DNA from: Ancylobacter koreensis
Lineage (GTDB): Bacteria; Pseudomonadota; Alphaproteobacteria; Rhizobiales; Xanthobacteraceae
Reading direction: 5' to 3'
DNA: 64,000 bases
NCBI RefSeq assembly: GCF_023016525.1
Contig: NZ_JALKCG010000001.1
Coordinates: 1,178,001 to 1,242,000 of the forward strand
The translations under genes were made by a program, and so were the position numbers. Positions 45,607 to 55,050 of this stretch are shown here, piece by piece (positions within the stretch are counted from its first letter, which is position 1; each line of letters opens with the position of its first letter). The notes beneath the pieces are model-generated. The model made no database searches, was not told the DNA's origin, and was given only the letters and a program-made list of their open reading frames with translations.

Positions 45607-47211
45607 ATGAAGCTTGGAATCGGTTTGAAGTTGATGGCAGGGCTGGTGGCCGCCGCTCTCGCGGCAGGCCCGGCGCTGGCCGAGGGCACGTTGCGTGTCG
45701 CGATGACGCTGGCGGATATTCCGCTGACGGACGGCGCGCCCGATCAGGGCACCGAGGGCGTCCGCTTCGCGGGCTACACGCTCTACGATCCGCTGATCTC
45801 CTATGACCTGTCGCGCTCGGACAAGTCGGCGGACCTGCGCCCCGCGCTCGCCACCGAATGGCACACCGTCGAGGGCGACAAGACGAAATGGGTCTTCAAA
45901 CTCCGCCAGGGAGTGAAGTTCCATGACGGTTCGGACTTCAACGCCGACTCCGTCATCTTCAATCTCGACCGCGCCTTCAACAAGGAATTCCCGGCCTACG
46001 ACCCGTCCTTCGAGCGCCAGCTGAAGATCTACCTGCCGAGCCTGAAGAGCTGGCGCAAGATCGACGACTACACGGTCGAGCTGACCACCAAGGCGCCGGA
46101 CTCGCTGTTCCCCTACCAGATGCCGCGCCTGCTGATCGCCTCGCCCGCGCAGTACGAGAAGCTCGGCAAGAACTGGGACGCCTTCCGCAGCCAGCCCTCG
46201 GGCACCGGCCCGTGGAAGATCGGCGAACTGGTGCCGCGCCAGCGGCTCGAACTGCTGCCGAACAAGGATTATTGGGACAAGGACCGCGTGCCGAAGCTCG
46301 ACCGGCTCGTGCTGCTGCCGATCCCGGAGGTTTCCGCGCGCACAGCGGCGCTGCTGTCGGGCCGCGTCGACTGGGCGGAGAGCCCCTCGCCGGACACGGT
46401 GGAGAAGCTCACCTCGGCCGGGATGGTCATCTCCACCAACGCCATTCCCCACGTCTGGCCCTATACGCTCAGCGAACTGCCGGGCTCGCCCTTCGCGGAC
46501 ATCCGCGTGCGCAAGGCGATCAACCTCGCCATCGACCGCGAGGGGCTGGTGAAGGTGCTGAACGGCCTCGCCGTTCCCGCCGCCGGCAACGTCTCCAAGC
46601 AGAGCGCCTGGTTCGGCAAGCCGACCTTCGAGGTGAAGTACGATCCCGAGGAGGCCAAGAAGCTCCTCAAGGAGGCCGGCTACGGTCCCGACAACCCGCT
46701 CAAGATCAAGGCGGCGATCTCCACCTCCGGCTCCGGCCAGATGTATCCGCTGCTGATGAACGAGTTCATCCAGGAGAACCTGCGCGACGTCGGCGTCGAG
46801 CTGGAACTCGAAGTCTTCGAGTGGGAGGCCCTGCGCGGCCGCCGCCGCGTCGGCGCGCAGGCCCCGGAGAACGAGGGCATCGTCATCCTGAACAACAGCT
46901 ACAGCACCAACGACCCGTATGTCGCGGTCCTGCGCTACCTCACCCCCGAGGAGATCGCGCCGAAGGGTTCGAACTGGGGCAGCATCCGCGACGAGGAAAT
47001 CGAGCGCCTCGCCAAGGAGCTGCGCAACGAGTTCGACGCGAAGAAGCAGGACGAGATCATCGCCCGCATCCACCAGCGCTTCGTCGACCGCGCCGACTTC
47101 GTGTGGGTGGTCCACGACGTGGGTTCGCGCGCGCTGTCGCCGAAGGTGAAGGGCCATGTCCACGCCCAGAGCTGGTTCGTCGACTTCTCGCCGATCTCCA
47201 TCGCCCCCTGA
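45607..47211 (+). CDS. ABC transporter substrate-binding protein, Dpp/Opp type
   Basis: The 534-aa periplasmic protein (SBP_bac_5 family) has a signal peptide (residues 1-24, ending GPALA) and family marks LRPALATEW, VKFHDGSDFNADSV and DIRVRKAINLAIDREG. The family binds peptides, nickel chelates, and various amide-containing compounds. It heads a run of ABC genes and two amidases, so the ligand is probably an amide or small peptide-like molecule that the amidases then hydrolyse. GGGAG seven bases before the ATG supports the start. Confidence 0.9.
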   Translation: MKLGIGLKLMAGLVAAALAAGPALAEGTLRVAMTLADIPLTDGAPDQGTEGVRFAGYTLYDPLISYDLSRSDKSADLRPALATEWHTVEGDKTKWVFKLRQGVKFHDGSDFNADSVIFNLDRAFNKEFPAYDPSFERQLKIYLPSLKSWRKIDDYTVELTTKAPDSLFPYQMPRLLIASPAQYEKLGKNWDAFRSQPSGTGPWKIGELVPRQRLELLPNKDYWDKDRVPKLDRLVLLPIPEVSARTAALLSGRVDWAESPSPDTVEKLTSAGMVISTNAIPHVWPYTLSELPGSPFADIRVRKAINLAIDREGLVKVLNGLAVPAAGNVSKQSAWFGKPTFEVKYDPEEAKKLLKEAGYGPDNPLKIKAAISTSGSGQMYPLLMNEFIQENLRDVGVELELEVFEWEALRGRRRVGAQAPENEGIVILNNSYSTNDPYVAVLRYLTPEEIAPKGSNWGSIRDEEIERLAKELRNEFDAKKQDEIIARIHQRFVDRADFVWVVHDVGSRALSPKVKGHVHAQSWFVDFSPISIAP

Positions 47212-47226
47212 TCGGAAACCCGGCCG

Positions 47227-48180
47227 ATGCTCCTCTATATCCTCCGCCGCATCCTCTACGCGGTTCCGATCGGCATAGGCGTGACGTTCATCGTGTTTTC
47301 CCTGGTGCACATCGCACCGGGGGATCCGATCAGCGCGCTGCTGCCGAACGAGGCCACGCAGGAAATGGTCGAGGCGGCCCGCAAGGAGTTCGGCCTGGAT
47401 CGGCCCTTCCTCGTCCAGTACGCGATCTGGCTGGGCAATGCCGCCATGGGCAATCTCGGCACGTCCATCGGCAGCGGCCGGCCGGTGGCGACCGAGGTGG
47501 CCAGCGCGGTCGGCAACACCTTCATACTCGCCGTGAGCGCGGGCCTTGTCGCCTGCGTGCTCGGCTTCCTGCTCGGCATCGTCGCCGGCCTGTGGCGCGA
47601 CCGCCCGGTCGACCATGTGGTCAACCTCATCACCATCGCCGGCGTCAGCGTGCCCCATTACTGGCTCGCCATCCTGCTGGTGATCGTCTTCGCCGTCGAT
47701 CTCAACTGGCTGCCGCCGCTCGGCATGGGACCCGACAGGTCGGGCGGCTGGCAGTTCGACTGGGCCCATATCAGCCACCTCATCCTGCCCACCATAGCCA
47801 CCGCGGCCATCCCGATGGCGGTCATCGCCCGCACGCTGCGCGCCAGCGTGGTCGACGTGCTGGACCAGGATTTCGTCACGACGCTGCGCGCCAAGGGCCT
47901 GCCCCGCCAGCGCCTGCTCTGGCACGTCATCCGCAACGCGCTGCCGACGGCGCTGGCGGTGATGGGGCTTCAGCTCGGCAACATGCTGGGCGGCTCCGTG
48001 CTGGTCGAGACCGTGTTCGCCTGGCCGGGCACCGGCTTCCTCCTCGCCTCGGCGATCTTCCAGCGAGACCTGCCGCTGCTGCAGGGCACCATGCTCGTGC
48101 TGGCCATGTTCTTCGTCTTCCTCAACCTCGTCGTCGACCTCGTTCAGAGCGCGACCGACCCGCGCATCAGGAGGGCGTGA
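47227..48180 (+). CDS. ABC transporter permease, DppB type
   Basis: The 317-aa membrane subunit starts MLLYILRRILYAVPIGIGVTFIVFSLVHIAPGDP, the standard DppB entry, and has six segments. The EAA loop for ATPase contact is ASVVDVLDQDFVTTLRAKG. Its stop overlaps the next permease start by 1 bp (TGATG). Confidence 0.92.
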   Translation: MLLYILRRILYAVPIGIGVTFIVFSLVHIAPGDPISALLPNEATQEMVEAARKEFGLDRPFLVQYAIWLGNAAMGNLGTSIGSGRPVATEVASAVGNTFILAVSAGLVACVLGFLLGIVAGLWRDRPVDHVVNLITIAGVSVPHYWLAILLVIVFAVDLNWLPPLGMGPDRSGGWQFDWAHISHLILPTIATAAIPMAVIARTLRASVVDVLDQDFVTTLRAKGLPRQRLLWHVIRNALPTALAVMGLQLGNMLGGSVLVETVFAWPGTGFLLASAIFQRDLPLLQGTMLVLAMFFVFLNLVVDLVQSATDPRIRRA

Positions 48181-49073
48181 TGCACGGTACCTTCGACAGC
48201 TCCGACATCGACGCGGTGATCGTGCCCGTGCGGCACTTCAGCTACCGCCGGGTCGTGCTGGGCCGCTTCATGCGCCAGCCCATCGCCATGACGGCGGCGC
48301 TCATCCTGCTCGCCATCGTGCTGGCGGCGATCTTCGCCAATGTCGTGGCCCCGGCCGACCCGTTCCAGACGCGGGTGGCGCGCCGTCTCGCCGTGATCGG
48401 CACCGAGGGGCGCTGGCTCGGCGGCGACGAGCTGGGCCGCGACGTGCTCAGCCGGCTGATCTATGGCGGGCGCATCTCGCTCTCCATGGCGGTGCTGCCG
48501 GTCGCCATCGGCCTGTTCGTCGGCGGCTTCCTCGGCATCCTCGCCGGCTATGCCGGCGGTCGCACCAACATGGCCATCATGCGTGCCATGGACGTGTTCT
48601 ACGCCTTCCCCTCCATCCTGCTGGCGGTCGCCATCGCCGGCGCGCTGGGGCCGGGCATGATGAACGGCATCATCGCGCTGTCGATGGTCTTCATCCCGCC
48701 CATCGCCCGCATGGCCGAGAGCGTGACGACACAGGTGCGCTCCTACGAATTCGTCATCGCCGCCCGGCTGTCGGGCGCCTCGACCGGCCGGATATTGCGC
48801 GAGCACGTGCTCAGCAACGTGGCCGGGCCGATCCTGGTCTTCGCCTCCAGCCAGGTCAGCGTGTCGATCATCGCCGCCTCGGGGCTTTCCTTCCTCGGCC
48901 TCGGCGTCTCGCCGCCGTATCCCGACTGGGGGCTGATGCTCTCGGCGTTGCGCCAGTCGATCTACGTCAATCCGTGGGTCGCCGCGCTGCCCGGCGCGAT
49001 GATCTTCATCTGCTCGGTCTGCTTCAATCTGGTGAGCGACGGCGTACGGCGCGCGATGGAGGTTCGTCGATGA
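48180..49073 (+). CDS. ABC transporter permease, DppC type
   Basis: The 297-aa second permease has an N-terminal cytoplasmic stretch, a first membrane segment at about residue 37, the family motif GGDELGRDVLSRLIYGGRISL and the EAA loop VIAARLSGASTGRILREHVL. Start ATG uses the last base of the dppB-like stop codon; the stop overlaps the next ATG. Confidence 0.92.
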   Translation: MHGTFDSSDIDAVIVPVRHFSYRRVVLGRFMRQPIAMTAALILLAIVLAAIFANVVAPADPFQTRVARRLAVIGTEGRWLGGDELGRDVLSRLIYGGRISLSMAVLPVAIGLFVGGFLGILAGYAGGRTNMAIMRAMDVFYAFPSILLAVAIAGALGPGMMNGIIALSMVFIPPIARMAESVTTQVRSYEFVIAARLSGASTGRILREHVLSNVAGPILVFASSQVSVSIIAASGLSFLGLGVSPPYPDWGLMLSALRQSIYVNPWVAALPGAMIFICSVCFNLVSDGVRRAMEVRR

Positions 49074-50152
49074 GCGTCACCTTCAGCGCCATGCAGGCGC
49101 CGCTGCCGCCGATCGAGGATCGCGGCGGCCCCTCGCAGCCCCTGCTCATTGCCCGCGGCCTGCGCAAGGAGTTCCGCCTCGCCGACGGCCTGTTCGGCGG
49201 CCGCACCGTGGTGCACGCGGTCGACGACCTGTCGCTCACCGTGAACAAGGGCGAGACGGTCGGCATCGTCGGCGAATCCGGCTGCGGCAAGTCGACGGCC
49301 GCGCGCCTTATCGCCGGCATTACCCCCGCCGACGATGGCGAGGTGGTGTTCGACGGCGAGAGCTTCTGGACGCCACGCACCCGCATCGACGCCGAGCGGC
49401 GCCGCGCGATCCAGATGGTGTTCCAGGACAGCGCTTCCTCGCTCAACCCGCGCATGACGTTGACCGAGACGCTCGCCTTCGGTCCGCGCGCCCACGGCGT
49501 GCCGACGGCGGTAGCGCGGACCTATGCGCGCGACCTGCTCGCCGCCGTGGGGCTGCCGCCCTCGCGCTTCGCCGAGCGCTACCCGATCCAGCTTTCCGGC
49601 GGCCAGCGCCAGCGGGTGAACATCGCGCGGGCGCTGGCGATCCGCCCCCGCCTGCTGATCCTCGACGAGCCGGTCTCCGCGCTCGACAAGTCGGTCGAGG
49701 CGCAGGTTCTCAACCTGCTGGTGGCGCTGCGCGAGGAGCTCAGCCTCAGCTACGTCTTCATCTCCCACGACCTCAACGTGGTGCGCTACATCGCCGACCG
49801 CGTGGTGGTGATGTATCTCGGCCAGGTGGTGGAGGAGGCGACCTCGGCGCAGATTTTCGCGGCGCCGCGCCATCCCTATACGCGGGCGCTGTTCGCCTCC
49901 AAGCCCTCGCTCGATCCGCGCCGGCGCATCGAGGCGCCGCCGCTCACCGGCGATCCGCCCGATCCGGTGAACCCGCCGAGCGGCTGCCGCTTCCGCACGC
50001 GCTGCCCGATCGCCGAAGCGGTCTGCGCCGCCGCCAAGCCGCCGCTCGCCGCCGCCGCGCCGGAGGGGGAGGGGCACAAGGTCGCCTGCTGGGCGGCCCA
50101 GCCCGGCAGCGGCCACAGCCTTGCGCCGCGCCCCATGGGAGCCCTGCAATGA
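49070..50152 (+). CDS. ABC transporter ATP-binding protein, OppF/DppF type
   Basis: The 360-aa ATPase has Walker A GESGCGKST, Q-loop MVFQDSASSLNPRMT, signature LSGGQRQRVNIARAL and Walker B LLILDEPVSALD, with the C-terminal oligopeptide extension containing RCPIAEAVC. The Q-loop asparagine-proline pair (SLNPR) and the absence of a second ATPase domain place it with OppF/DppF. Overlaps both neighbours by 4 bp. Confidence 0.92.
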   Translation: MSVTFSAMQAPLPPIEDRGGPSQPLLIARGLRKEFRLADGLFGGRTVVHAVDDLSLTVNKGETVGIVGESGCGKSTAARLIAGITPADDGEVVFDGESFWTPRTRIDAERRRAIQMVFQDSASSLNPRMTLTETLAFGPRAHGVPTAVARTYARDLLAAVGLPPSRFAERYPIQLSGGQRQRVNIARALAIRPRLLILDEPVSALDKSVEAQVLNLLVALREELSLSYVFISHDLNVVRYIADRVVVMYLGQVVEEATSAQIFAAPRHPYTRALFASKPSLDPRRRIEAPPLTGDPPDPVNPPSGCRFRTRCPIAEAVCAAAKPPLAAAAPEGEGHKVACWAAQPGSGHSLAPRPMGALQ

Positions 50153-51186
50153 ACGCGCTCGCCAGGATCATTTCGGAGGGGTCGGGCGCCGCGCCGTCCC
50201 CCATGCTGTCCATTGCCGGTCTCAACGTCGCCTATCGCGGCGGTGCCGGCTGGACACCCGTCGTGCGCGGCGTGGACCTCGCGCTGGCGCCGGGCCGCAG
50301 CCTCGTGCTGCTCGGCGAATCCGGCTCAGGCAAGAGTGTGACGCTGCGCGCGATCATCGGCCTGCTGCGCGAGGAGGGCGCGCGCGTCGACGGCGAGGTG
50401 CGCGTCGGCGGACGGGACGTCAACGCCATGGCGCCGGACGAACTGCTGAAGTTGCGCGGCAACGAGGTCGGCTTCATCTTTCAGGAGCCGATGACGGCGC
50501 TCGACCCGGTGTTCCGCATCGGCGACCAGATCGCCGAGACCATCGTCCAGCACCGGGGAACGAGCTGGCGGCAGGCGATGGCGACCGCCCGCGAGCTGTT
50601 CGATCTCGTGCAGATCCCTTCCGCCGAGCGTCGGCTGAAGGCCTATCCCAACGAGCTCTCCGGCGGCCTGCGCCAGCGCGCCATGATCGCCATGGCGATG
50701 AGCTGCGATCCCCGGCTGTTGCTGGCGGACGAGCCGACGACGGCGCTCGACGCCACGGTGCAGATCCAGGTGTTGCTCTTGCTGCGCGAGATACAGAAGG
50801 AGCGCGGCACCGCCATGGTGTTCGTCACCCACGATCTCGGCGTCGCGGCGGAGATCGCCGACGAGGTGGCGGTGATGTATGCCGGCCGCATCGTCGAGCA
50901 GGGCGACGCCGCGCAGGTGCTGCTGAACCCCAGCCATCCCTACACCCACGCGCTCACCGGCTGCGTCGTGCAGGGCAGCTATCGCGACCATCGGCTGGGC
51001 GAGCTCGCCGGCGCCCCGCCCGACCTCGCCCAGCTTCCGCCCGGCTGCAGCTTCGCCCCGCGCTGTGCACGCCGGCAGGAGGACTGCCGGCTCACCGATC
51101 CTGCCCGCCGGCCGGTTGCCCCCCGTCACGACGTCGCCTGCCTGCATGCCGCCGACCTTCCCGCCGGGACGGCGGGCGGGCGGTGA
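50149..51186 (+). CDS. ABC transporter ATP-binding protein, OppD/DppD type
   Basis: The 345-aa ATPase has Walker A GESGSGKSV, Q-loop FIFQEPMTALDPVFRI, signature LSGGLRQRAMIAMAM and Walker B LLLADEPTTALD. PMTALDP and the following QIAE are typical of OppD/DppD. The C-terminal extension has a Cys cluster (CSFAPRCARRQEDC). Together with the previous gene it powers the importer. Start overlaps the previous stop (ATGA). Confidence 0.92.
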   Translation: MNALARIISEGSGAAPSPMLSIAGLNVAYRGGAGWTPVVRGVDLALAPGRSLVLLGESGSGKSVTLRAIIGLLREEGARVDGEVRVGGRDVNAMAPDELLKLRGNEVGFIFQEPMTALDPVFRIGDQIAETIVQHRGTSWRQAMATARELFDLVQIPSAERRLKAYPNELSGGLRQRAMIAMAMSCDPRLLLADEPTTALDATVQIQVLLLLREIQKERGTAMVFVTHDLGVAAEIADEVAVMYAGRIVEQGDAAQVLLNPSHPYTHALTGCVVQGSYRDHRLGELAGAPPDLAQLPPGCSFAPRCARRQEDCRLTDPARRPVAPRHDVACLHAADLPAGTAGGR

Positions 51187-51205
51187 CGACCCAAGGAAAA
51201 CGGAC

Positions 51206-52516
51206 ATGAACATGCAGTTACGGGACGACCCCGCGCGCCTGACCGCCAGCGAAGCGCGCCGCCGGATCGACGGGGGTGCGCTTACCGCGACCCGGCTCGT
51301 CGCGGCCTGCCTCGAGCGGATCGAACGCCGCGAGCCGGACGTGCTCGCCTGGGAGCATGTCGACGCTAAGGGGGCGCTGGAGACGGCCGCGCGGCTCGAC
51401 GCCGGCCCCACGACGGGGCTGCTGCACGGCATCCCGTTCGGCGTGAAGGACATTCTCGACACCTTCGACCAGCCCTCGACCTACGGTTCGCCGATCTATC
51501 GGGGCCATCGCCCGCCCTGGGACGCCGCCACGGTGGCGCTGGCGCGGGCGCAGGGCGGCATCGCGCTCGGCAAGACGGTGACGACCGAGTTCGCCAACCG
51601 CCACGCCGGCAAGACTCGCAACCCGCTCGATCCCGCACATACGCCGGGCGGCTCGTCCTCCGGCTCGGCCGCGGCGGTGGCGGACTTCCACGTGCCGCTC
51701 GCCATCGGCACCCAGACCGGCGGCTCGGTGGTGCGCCCGGCGGCCTATTGCGGCGTATACGGCTACAAGCCGAGCTTCCGCCTCCTCTCCAATACCGGCG
51801 TGCGGACCAATACCGAGCAGTTCGACACGGTCGGGCTGATGGCCCGCTCCGTCGAGGATGTCGCCCTGTTCAAGGCGGCCGTCGGCGAGCTTCCCTTCGT
51901 GCCGGTGGCGCCGGACGAGGTCTCCGCCCCCCGCATCGGCATCTGCTGCACGCCGCACTGGGACCAGACCGAGCCCGCCACCCGCGACGCGCTCGACGCC
52001 GCCGTCCGCGCGCTGGAAGCGGCTGGGGCGAGGGTTGTCAATGTGAGCTTGCCGGCATTCTTCGACGCACTCGACCGCGCCCACAAGCTGATCTGCGGCT
52101 TCGAAAGCCTGCGCAACTATGCCGACGAACTCACCCGCTGGCCGGATCAGGTGAGCGAGGATTTCAAGCGCGAGCGCGTCGAGGTGGGCACCGCTGCCAG
52201 TCTCGCCGAGTTCCGCGACGCGCTGCGGCTCGGCGAGCGGGCCCGGCGCTGGATGGACGCGATGATAGCCGAGCAGGCGCTCGACGCCTTGCTGACGCCG
52301 AGCGCGGCCGGGGAGGCGCCGGAGGGCCTCGCCTCCACCGGACAGGCGACCTTCAACTATCTCTGGACGCATCTGCACATGCCGGCGGTGACGCTGCCGC
52401 ATTTCACCGGGCCGCGCGGCCTGCCCGTGGGCATCCAGCTCGTCGGCCCCCGCTACGCCGACGACCGCCACCTGTCGCTTGTCGCCTGGGCCGACCGCGT
52501 GCTTGCAGCCAGTTGA
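51206..52516 (+). CDS. Amidase-signature hydrolase 3
   Basis: A 436-aa amidase-family enzyme. Lysine in GIPFGVKDILDTFD, cis-serine in TPGGSSSGSAAA, nucleophile in GTQTGGSVVRPAAY. Close to amidase 4 in sequence and position, suggesting a local duplication. AAGGA eight bases upstream supports ATG 51206. It follows the ATPase gene by 19 bp, so the substrate taken up by the importer is probably hydrolysed here. Confidence 0.88.
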   Translation: MNMQLRDDPARLTASEARRRIDGGALTATRLVAACLERIERREPDVLAWEHVDAKGALETAARLDAGPTTGLLHGIPFGVKDILDTFDQPSTYGSPIYRGHRPPWDAATVALARAQGGIALGKTVTTEFANRHAGKTRNPLDPAHTPGGSSSGSAAAVADFHVPLAIGTQTGGSVVRPAAYCGVYGYKPSFRLLSNTGVRTNTEQFDTVGLMARSVEDVALFKAAVGELPFVPVAPDEVSAPRIGICCTPHWDQTEPATRDALDAAVRALEAAGARVVNVSLPAFFDALDRAHKLICGFESLRNYADELTRWPDQVSEDFKRERVEVGTAASLAEFRDALRLGERARRWMDAMIAEQALDALLTPSAAGEAPEGLASTGQATFNYLWTHLHMPAVTLPHFTGPRGLPVGIQLVGPRYADDRHLSLVAWADRVLAAS

Positions 52517-52526
52517 GGAAATCACC

Positions 52527-53852
52527 GTGAATCTCAGCATGACGGCGGCCCCTGCGGCCGCGACGGAACCCTGCGACCTCTCCGCGACCGAGGCGGCGGC
52601 CGCCATCGCCGCGCGCGAGCTGTCCTCGCAGGAACTGGTTGCAAGCTGCCTCAACCGCATCGCCCGGCGCGACGATGCGGTCCGGGCGTGGGCGCACCTC
52701 GATCCCGAGCAGGCACTCGCCCGGGCGCGTGCCGCCGATGCCCGCCCGCCGTCGGGACCGCTGCACGGCGTCCCGGTCGGGCTGAAGGACATCATCGATG
52801 TGGCGGGCATGCCGACCGGCTTCAACTCGCCGATCTATCCCGGCTATGTGCCGGCCGCCGATTCCGCCTGCGCGGCGATGATCCGCAAGGCCGGCGGGCT
52901 GATCCTCGGCAAGACGGTGACGACCGAGTTCGCCAACCGCCATCCCGGCCCCACCCGCAACCCGCACGACCCCGCCCGCACGCCCGGCGGCTCCTCGCAG
53001 GGCTCCTGCGCGGGCGTCGCCGACCGGCAGGTGCCGCTCGGCATCGGCACCCAGACCAGCGGCTCCATCGTCCGCCCCGCCGCCTTCTGCGGCATCGTCG
53101 GCTACAAGCCGAGCTTCGGCGAGGTCAGCCGCGTCGGCGTGAAGCCGCATTCCGGCTCGCTGGATACGCTCGGCCTGTGCGGACGCAGCGTCGGTGATGT
53201 CGAGCTGCTGCGTGCCGTGCTCGTCGGTGTGCCCTACCGCCCCGAGGCGCCCAGCTGCCTGTCGCTCCGGGTGGCGCTGTGCCGAGGCGAGAGCTGGGAA
53301 GCCGCCGAGCCCTGCTCGCGCCAAGCGGTCGAAGAGACGGCGGCCGCGCTCGTGCAGGCCGGGGCCGAGCTGCGGGAGCTGGAGCTGCCGCCGGCGATCT
53401 TCGGCGGCTGGCTCGACGACCACCGGCGGATCGCCAATTTCGAATCCGCCCGCAGCTTCGGCCATGAGAAGCGGCTGTTCGCCGACAAGCTCAGCCGCGA
53501 TCTCTACGAGGGGCGGATCCGCGACGGCGAGCGCTGCACCGTGGACGACTACATTGCCGCGCAGCGGCGCGCCGAGGCCATGCGCGGCTGGATGGACGAG
53601 GCATTCGATAATTTCGACGTCGTCCTGACCGTCGCCGCCGCCGGCGAGGCGCCGCTCGGCCTCGCCCACACCGGCGACGCCCGCTTCAACTCGCTCTGGA
53701 CCCTGCTCTACACGCCCTGCCTCACGCTGCCGCGCGGCACCGGTCCGAACGGCATGCCGCTCGGCATCCAGCTCGTCGGGCGGCGCTTCGAGGACGAGCG
53801 TCTCTTCGCGATCGCGGGTGGGGTAGAGCGCCTCATCGCCGCCGGCAGCTGA
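52527..53852 (+). CDS. Amidase-signature hydrolase 4
   Basis: A 441-aa amidase-family enzyme closely related to amidase 3: lysine in GVPVGLKDIIDVAG, cis-serine in TPGGSSQGSCAG (Gln where the others have Ser after the serine pair), nucleophile in GTQTSGSIVRPAAF. The GTG at 52527 is preferred because GAGG lies eight bases before it; ATG 52539 would shorten the product by four residues. The gene is 10 bp after amidase 3. Confidence 0.87.
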   Translation: MNLSMTAAPAAATEPCDLSATEAAAAIAARELSSQELVASCLNRIARRDDAVRAWAHLDPEQALARARAADARPPSGPLHGVPVGLKDIIDVAGMPTGFNSPIYPGYVPAADSACAAMIRKAGGLILGKTVTTEFANRHPGPTRNPHDPARTPGGSSQGSCAGVADRQVPLGIGTQTSGSIVRPAAFCGIVGYKPSFGEVSRVGVKPHSGSLDTLGLCGRSVGDVELLRAVLVGVPYRPEAPSCLSLRVALCRGESWEAAEPCSRQAVEETAAALVQAGAELRELELPPAIFGGWLDDHRRIANFESARSFGHEKRLFADKLSRDLYEGRIRDGERCTVDDYIAAQRRAEAMRGWMDEAFDNFDVVLTVAAAGEAPLGLAHTGDARFNSLWTLLYTPCLTLPRGTGPNGMPLGIQLVGRRFEDERLFAIAGGVERLIAAGS

Positions 53853-53878
53853 GCGAAAAGAAAGAACGGACGAACATC

Positions 53879-54634
53879 ATGGCAAGCCTGGGATTGATCG
53901 GTCTGGATCAGTTCTTCCTTCTCGGCCTCATCGCCCTCGGCGGCTCCATACTGGGCGGCATCAGCAGCTTCGGCGCGGGGCTCATTGTCACCCCGTTCCT
54001 TATGCCGGTTGTCGGGGTGAAGGCGGTGGTGCCGGTCATGTCAATCGCCATGACGCTGGGCAATTTCTCGCGCATGTGGGTGTACCGGCACCAGATCGAC
54101 CGCGCCACCGTGGGGAGGATCATGCTGCCGGCCTTGCCCTGCGTCATCGTCGGCACGCTGCTCTACAGCTACCTCCCGCAGACCGAGCTGGCGGTGCTGA
54201 TCGGCGCGTTCCTGCTGGTATCGATTCCGTTGCGCCGCTACATGGCCCGACGGGCCGTCGCGCCGACAACCGGCGCCGTGCTGGGTTATTCCGGCATGTT
54301 CGGGCTGATCTCCGGCGCGCTGCCGGGCGGCGGCGTCATCCTCATGCCGCTGCTGCTCGGCCTCGGGCTGGTGCGCGGGGCCGTGGTCGGCACCGACGCG
54401 CTGATCGGCATGGTGGTGAACGTCCTCAAGATCGCCATGTTCGGCAAGCTCGACCTGGTGACATGGGAGCTTCTGATCGCCGGCCTGCTGATCGGCATGT
54501 GCATGGTGCCCGGCGCCTATGGCGCGCGCTGGCTGATCGACCGGATGCACGTGAAAGTGCACACCGCCATCGTGGAGGCGCTGGTCGTGCTGAGCGGCGT
54601 CTCCTTCATCTGGACGGGGCTGGCCGGCAGCTGA
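53879..54634 (+). CDS. TauE/SafE-family membrane permease
   Basis: The 251-aa protein has about eight hydrophobic segments and the TauE/SafE repeats: GGISSFGAGLIVTPFL near the N-terminus and SGALPGGGVILMPLLLG in the second half. Members export sulfite, sulfoacetate or other small anions. As the last gene of the ABC-amidase operon it probably removes an acid or anion product of amide hydrolysis. A strong hairpin follows immediately after the stop. Confidence 0.87.
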   Translation: MASLGLIGLDQFFLLGLIALGGSILGGISSFGAGLIVTPFLMPVVGVKAVVPVMSIAMTLGNFSRMWVYRHQIDRATVGRIMLPALPCVIVGTLLYSYLPQTELAVLIGAFLLVSIPLRRYMARRAVAPTTGAVLGYSGMFGLISGALPGGGVILMPLLLGLGLVRGAVVGTDALIGMVVNVLKIAMFGKLDLVTWELLIAGLLIGMCMVPGAYGARWLIDRMHVKVHTAIVEALVVLSGVSFIWTGLAGS

Positions 54635-54635
54635 G

Positions 54636-54657
54636 GCAGGGGAGGGCGCTCCCCTGC
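54636..54657 (+). terminator. Terminator of the ABC-amidase operon
   Basis: A perfect 9-bp stem (54636-54644 with 54649-54657) with a 4-nt loop starts one base after the TauE stop. The following bases (GCTATTT) are only mildly T-rich. Confidence 0.7.
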
Positions 54658-54890
54658 GCTATTTCCAGCGGCCTCGCGTCGGAATTCCGCAACACGCCGG
54701 CGCAAACCCTTCACCCGGCCCTAACACCGGCACGCGGCCGGCCCGATTCCGGCCATTACCCGCAAGCCGCGCGAATCGGCGCCGTCCGATGGAGCGCGTC
54801 TTGAATGAAGGCAGCGGCACTCCGCGGGCACTAGAAATGCCGCCCGGCTGTCTCAATCCGAACTGCACAAACGGAAAGAGGGAAAGGATC

Positions 54891-54933
54891 CCGGCAGTTC
54901 TCAACTGCCGGACGCCACACATATCTGTGGCGT
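54891..54933 (-). terminator. Two hairpins, probably the terminator of the original tRNA-Leu
   Basis: Hairpin A has 9-bp arms at 54891-54899 and 54903-54911; hairpin B has 8-bp arms ACGCCACA/TGTGGCGT at 54912-54919 and 54926-54933. They lie directly beyond the tRNA-Leu 3' end fragment on its downstream side. Read leftwards, hairpin A is followed by a pyrimidine-rich run (CCTTTCCCTCTTTCC), as a terminator would be. Confidence 0.6.
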
Positions 54934-54935
54934 GA

Positions 54936-54950
54936 TGGTGCCCAGGAGAG
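54936..54950 (-). other. Attachment-site core: 3' end of tRNA-Leu
   Basis: On the minus strand these 15 bp read CTCTCCTGGGCACCA, the last bases of a common alphaproteobacterial tRNA-Leu (acceptor strand CCTGGGC, discriminator A, CCA). The match breaks off at the next base, so only the 3' tip is present. Integrases that target tRNA genes leave such a copy at the far end of the element. The intact tRNA-Leu should then lie beyond the right edge of the window. Confidence 0.72.
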
Positions 54951-55050
54951 TGTGCCAGATTTAGGAGCGGTTTCAAGCGGTTCTTCCCATGTGCGGGCAC
55001 AATCCCGTGTATTGAAAACAAAGAAGAATTTTCACTGCCGCCCACACCGA

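Noticed and set aside
46212..49073. A 953-aa frame running through the binding protein and two permeases
   Set aside because: The section before 48180 is out of frame with real genes and reads as low-complexity sequence.
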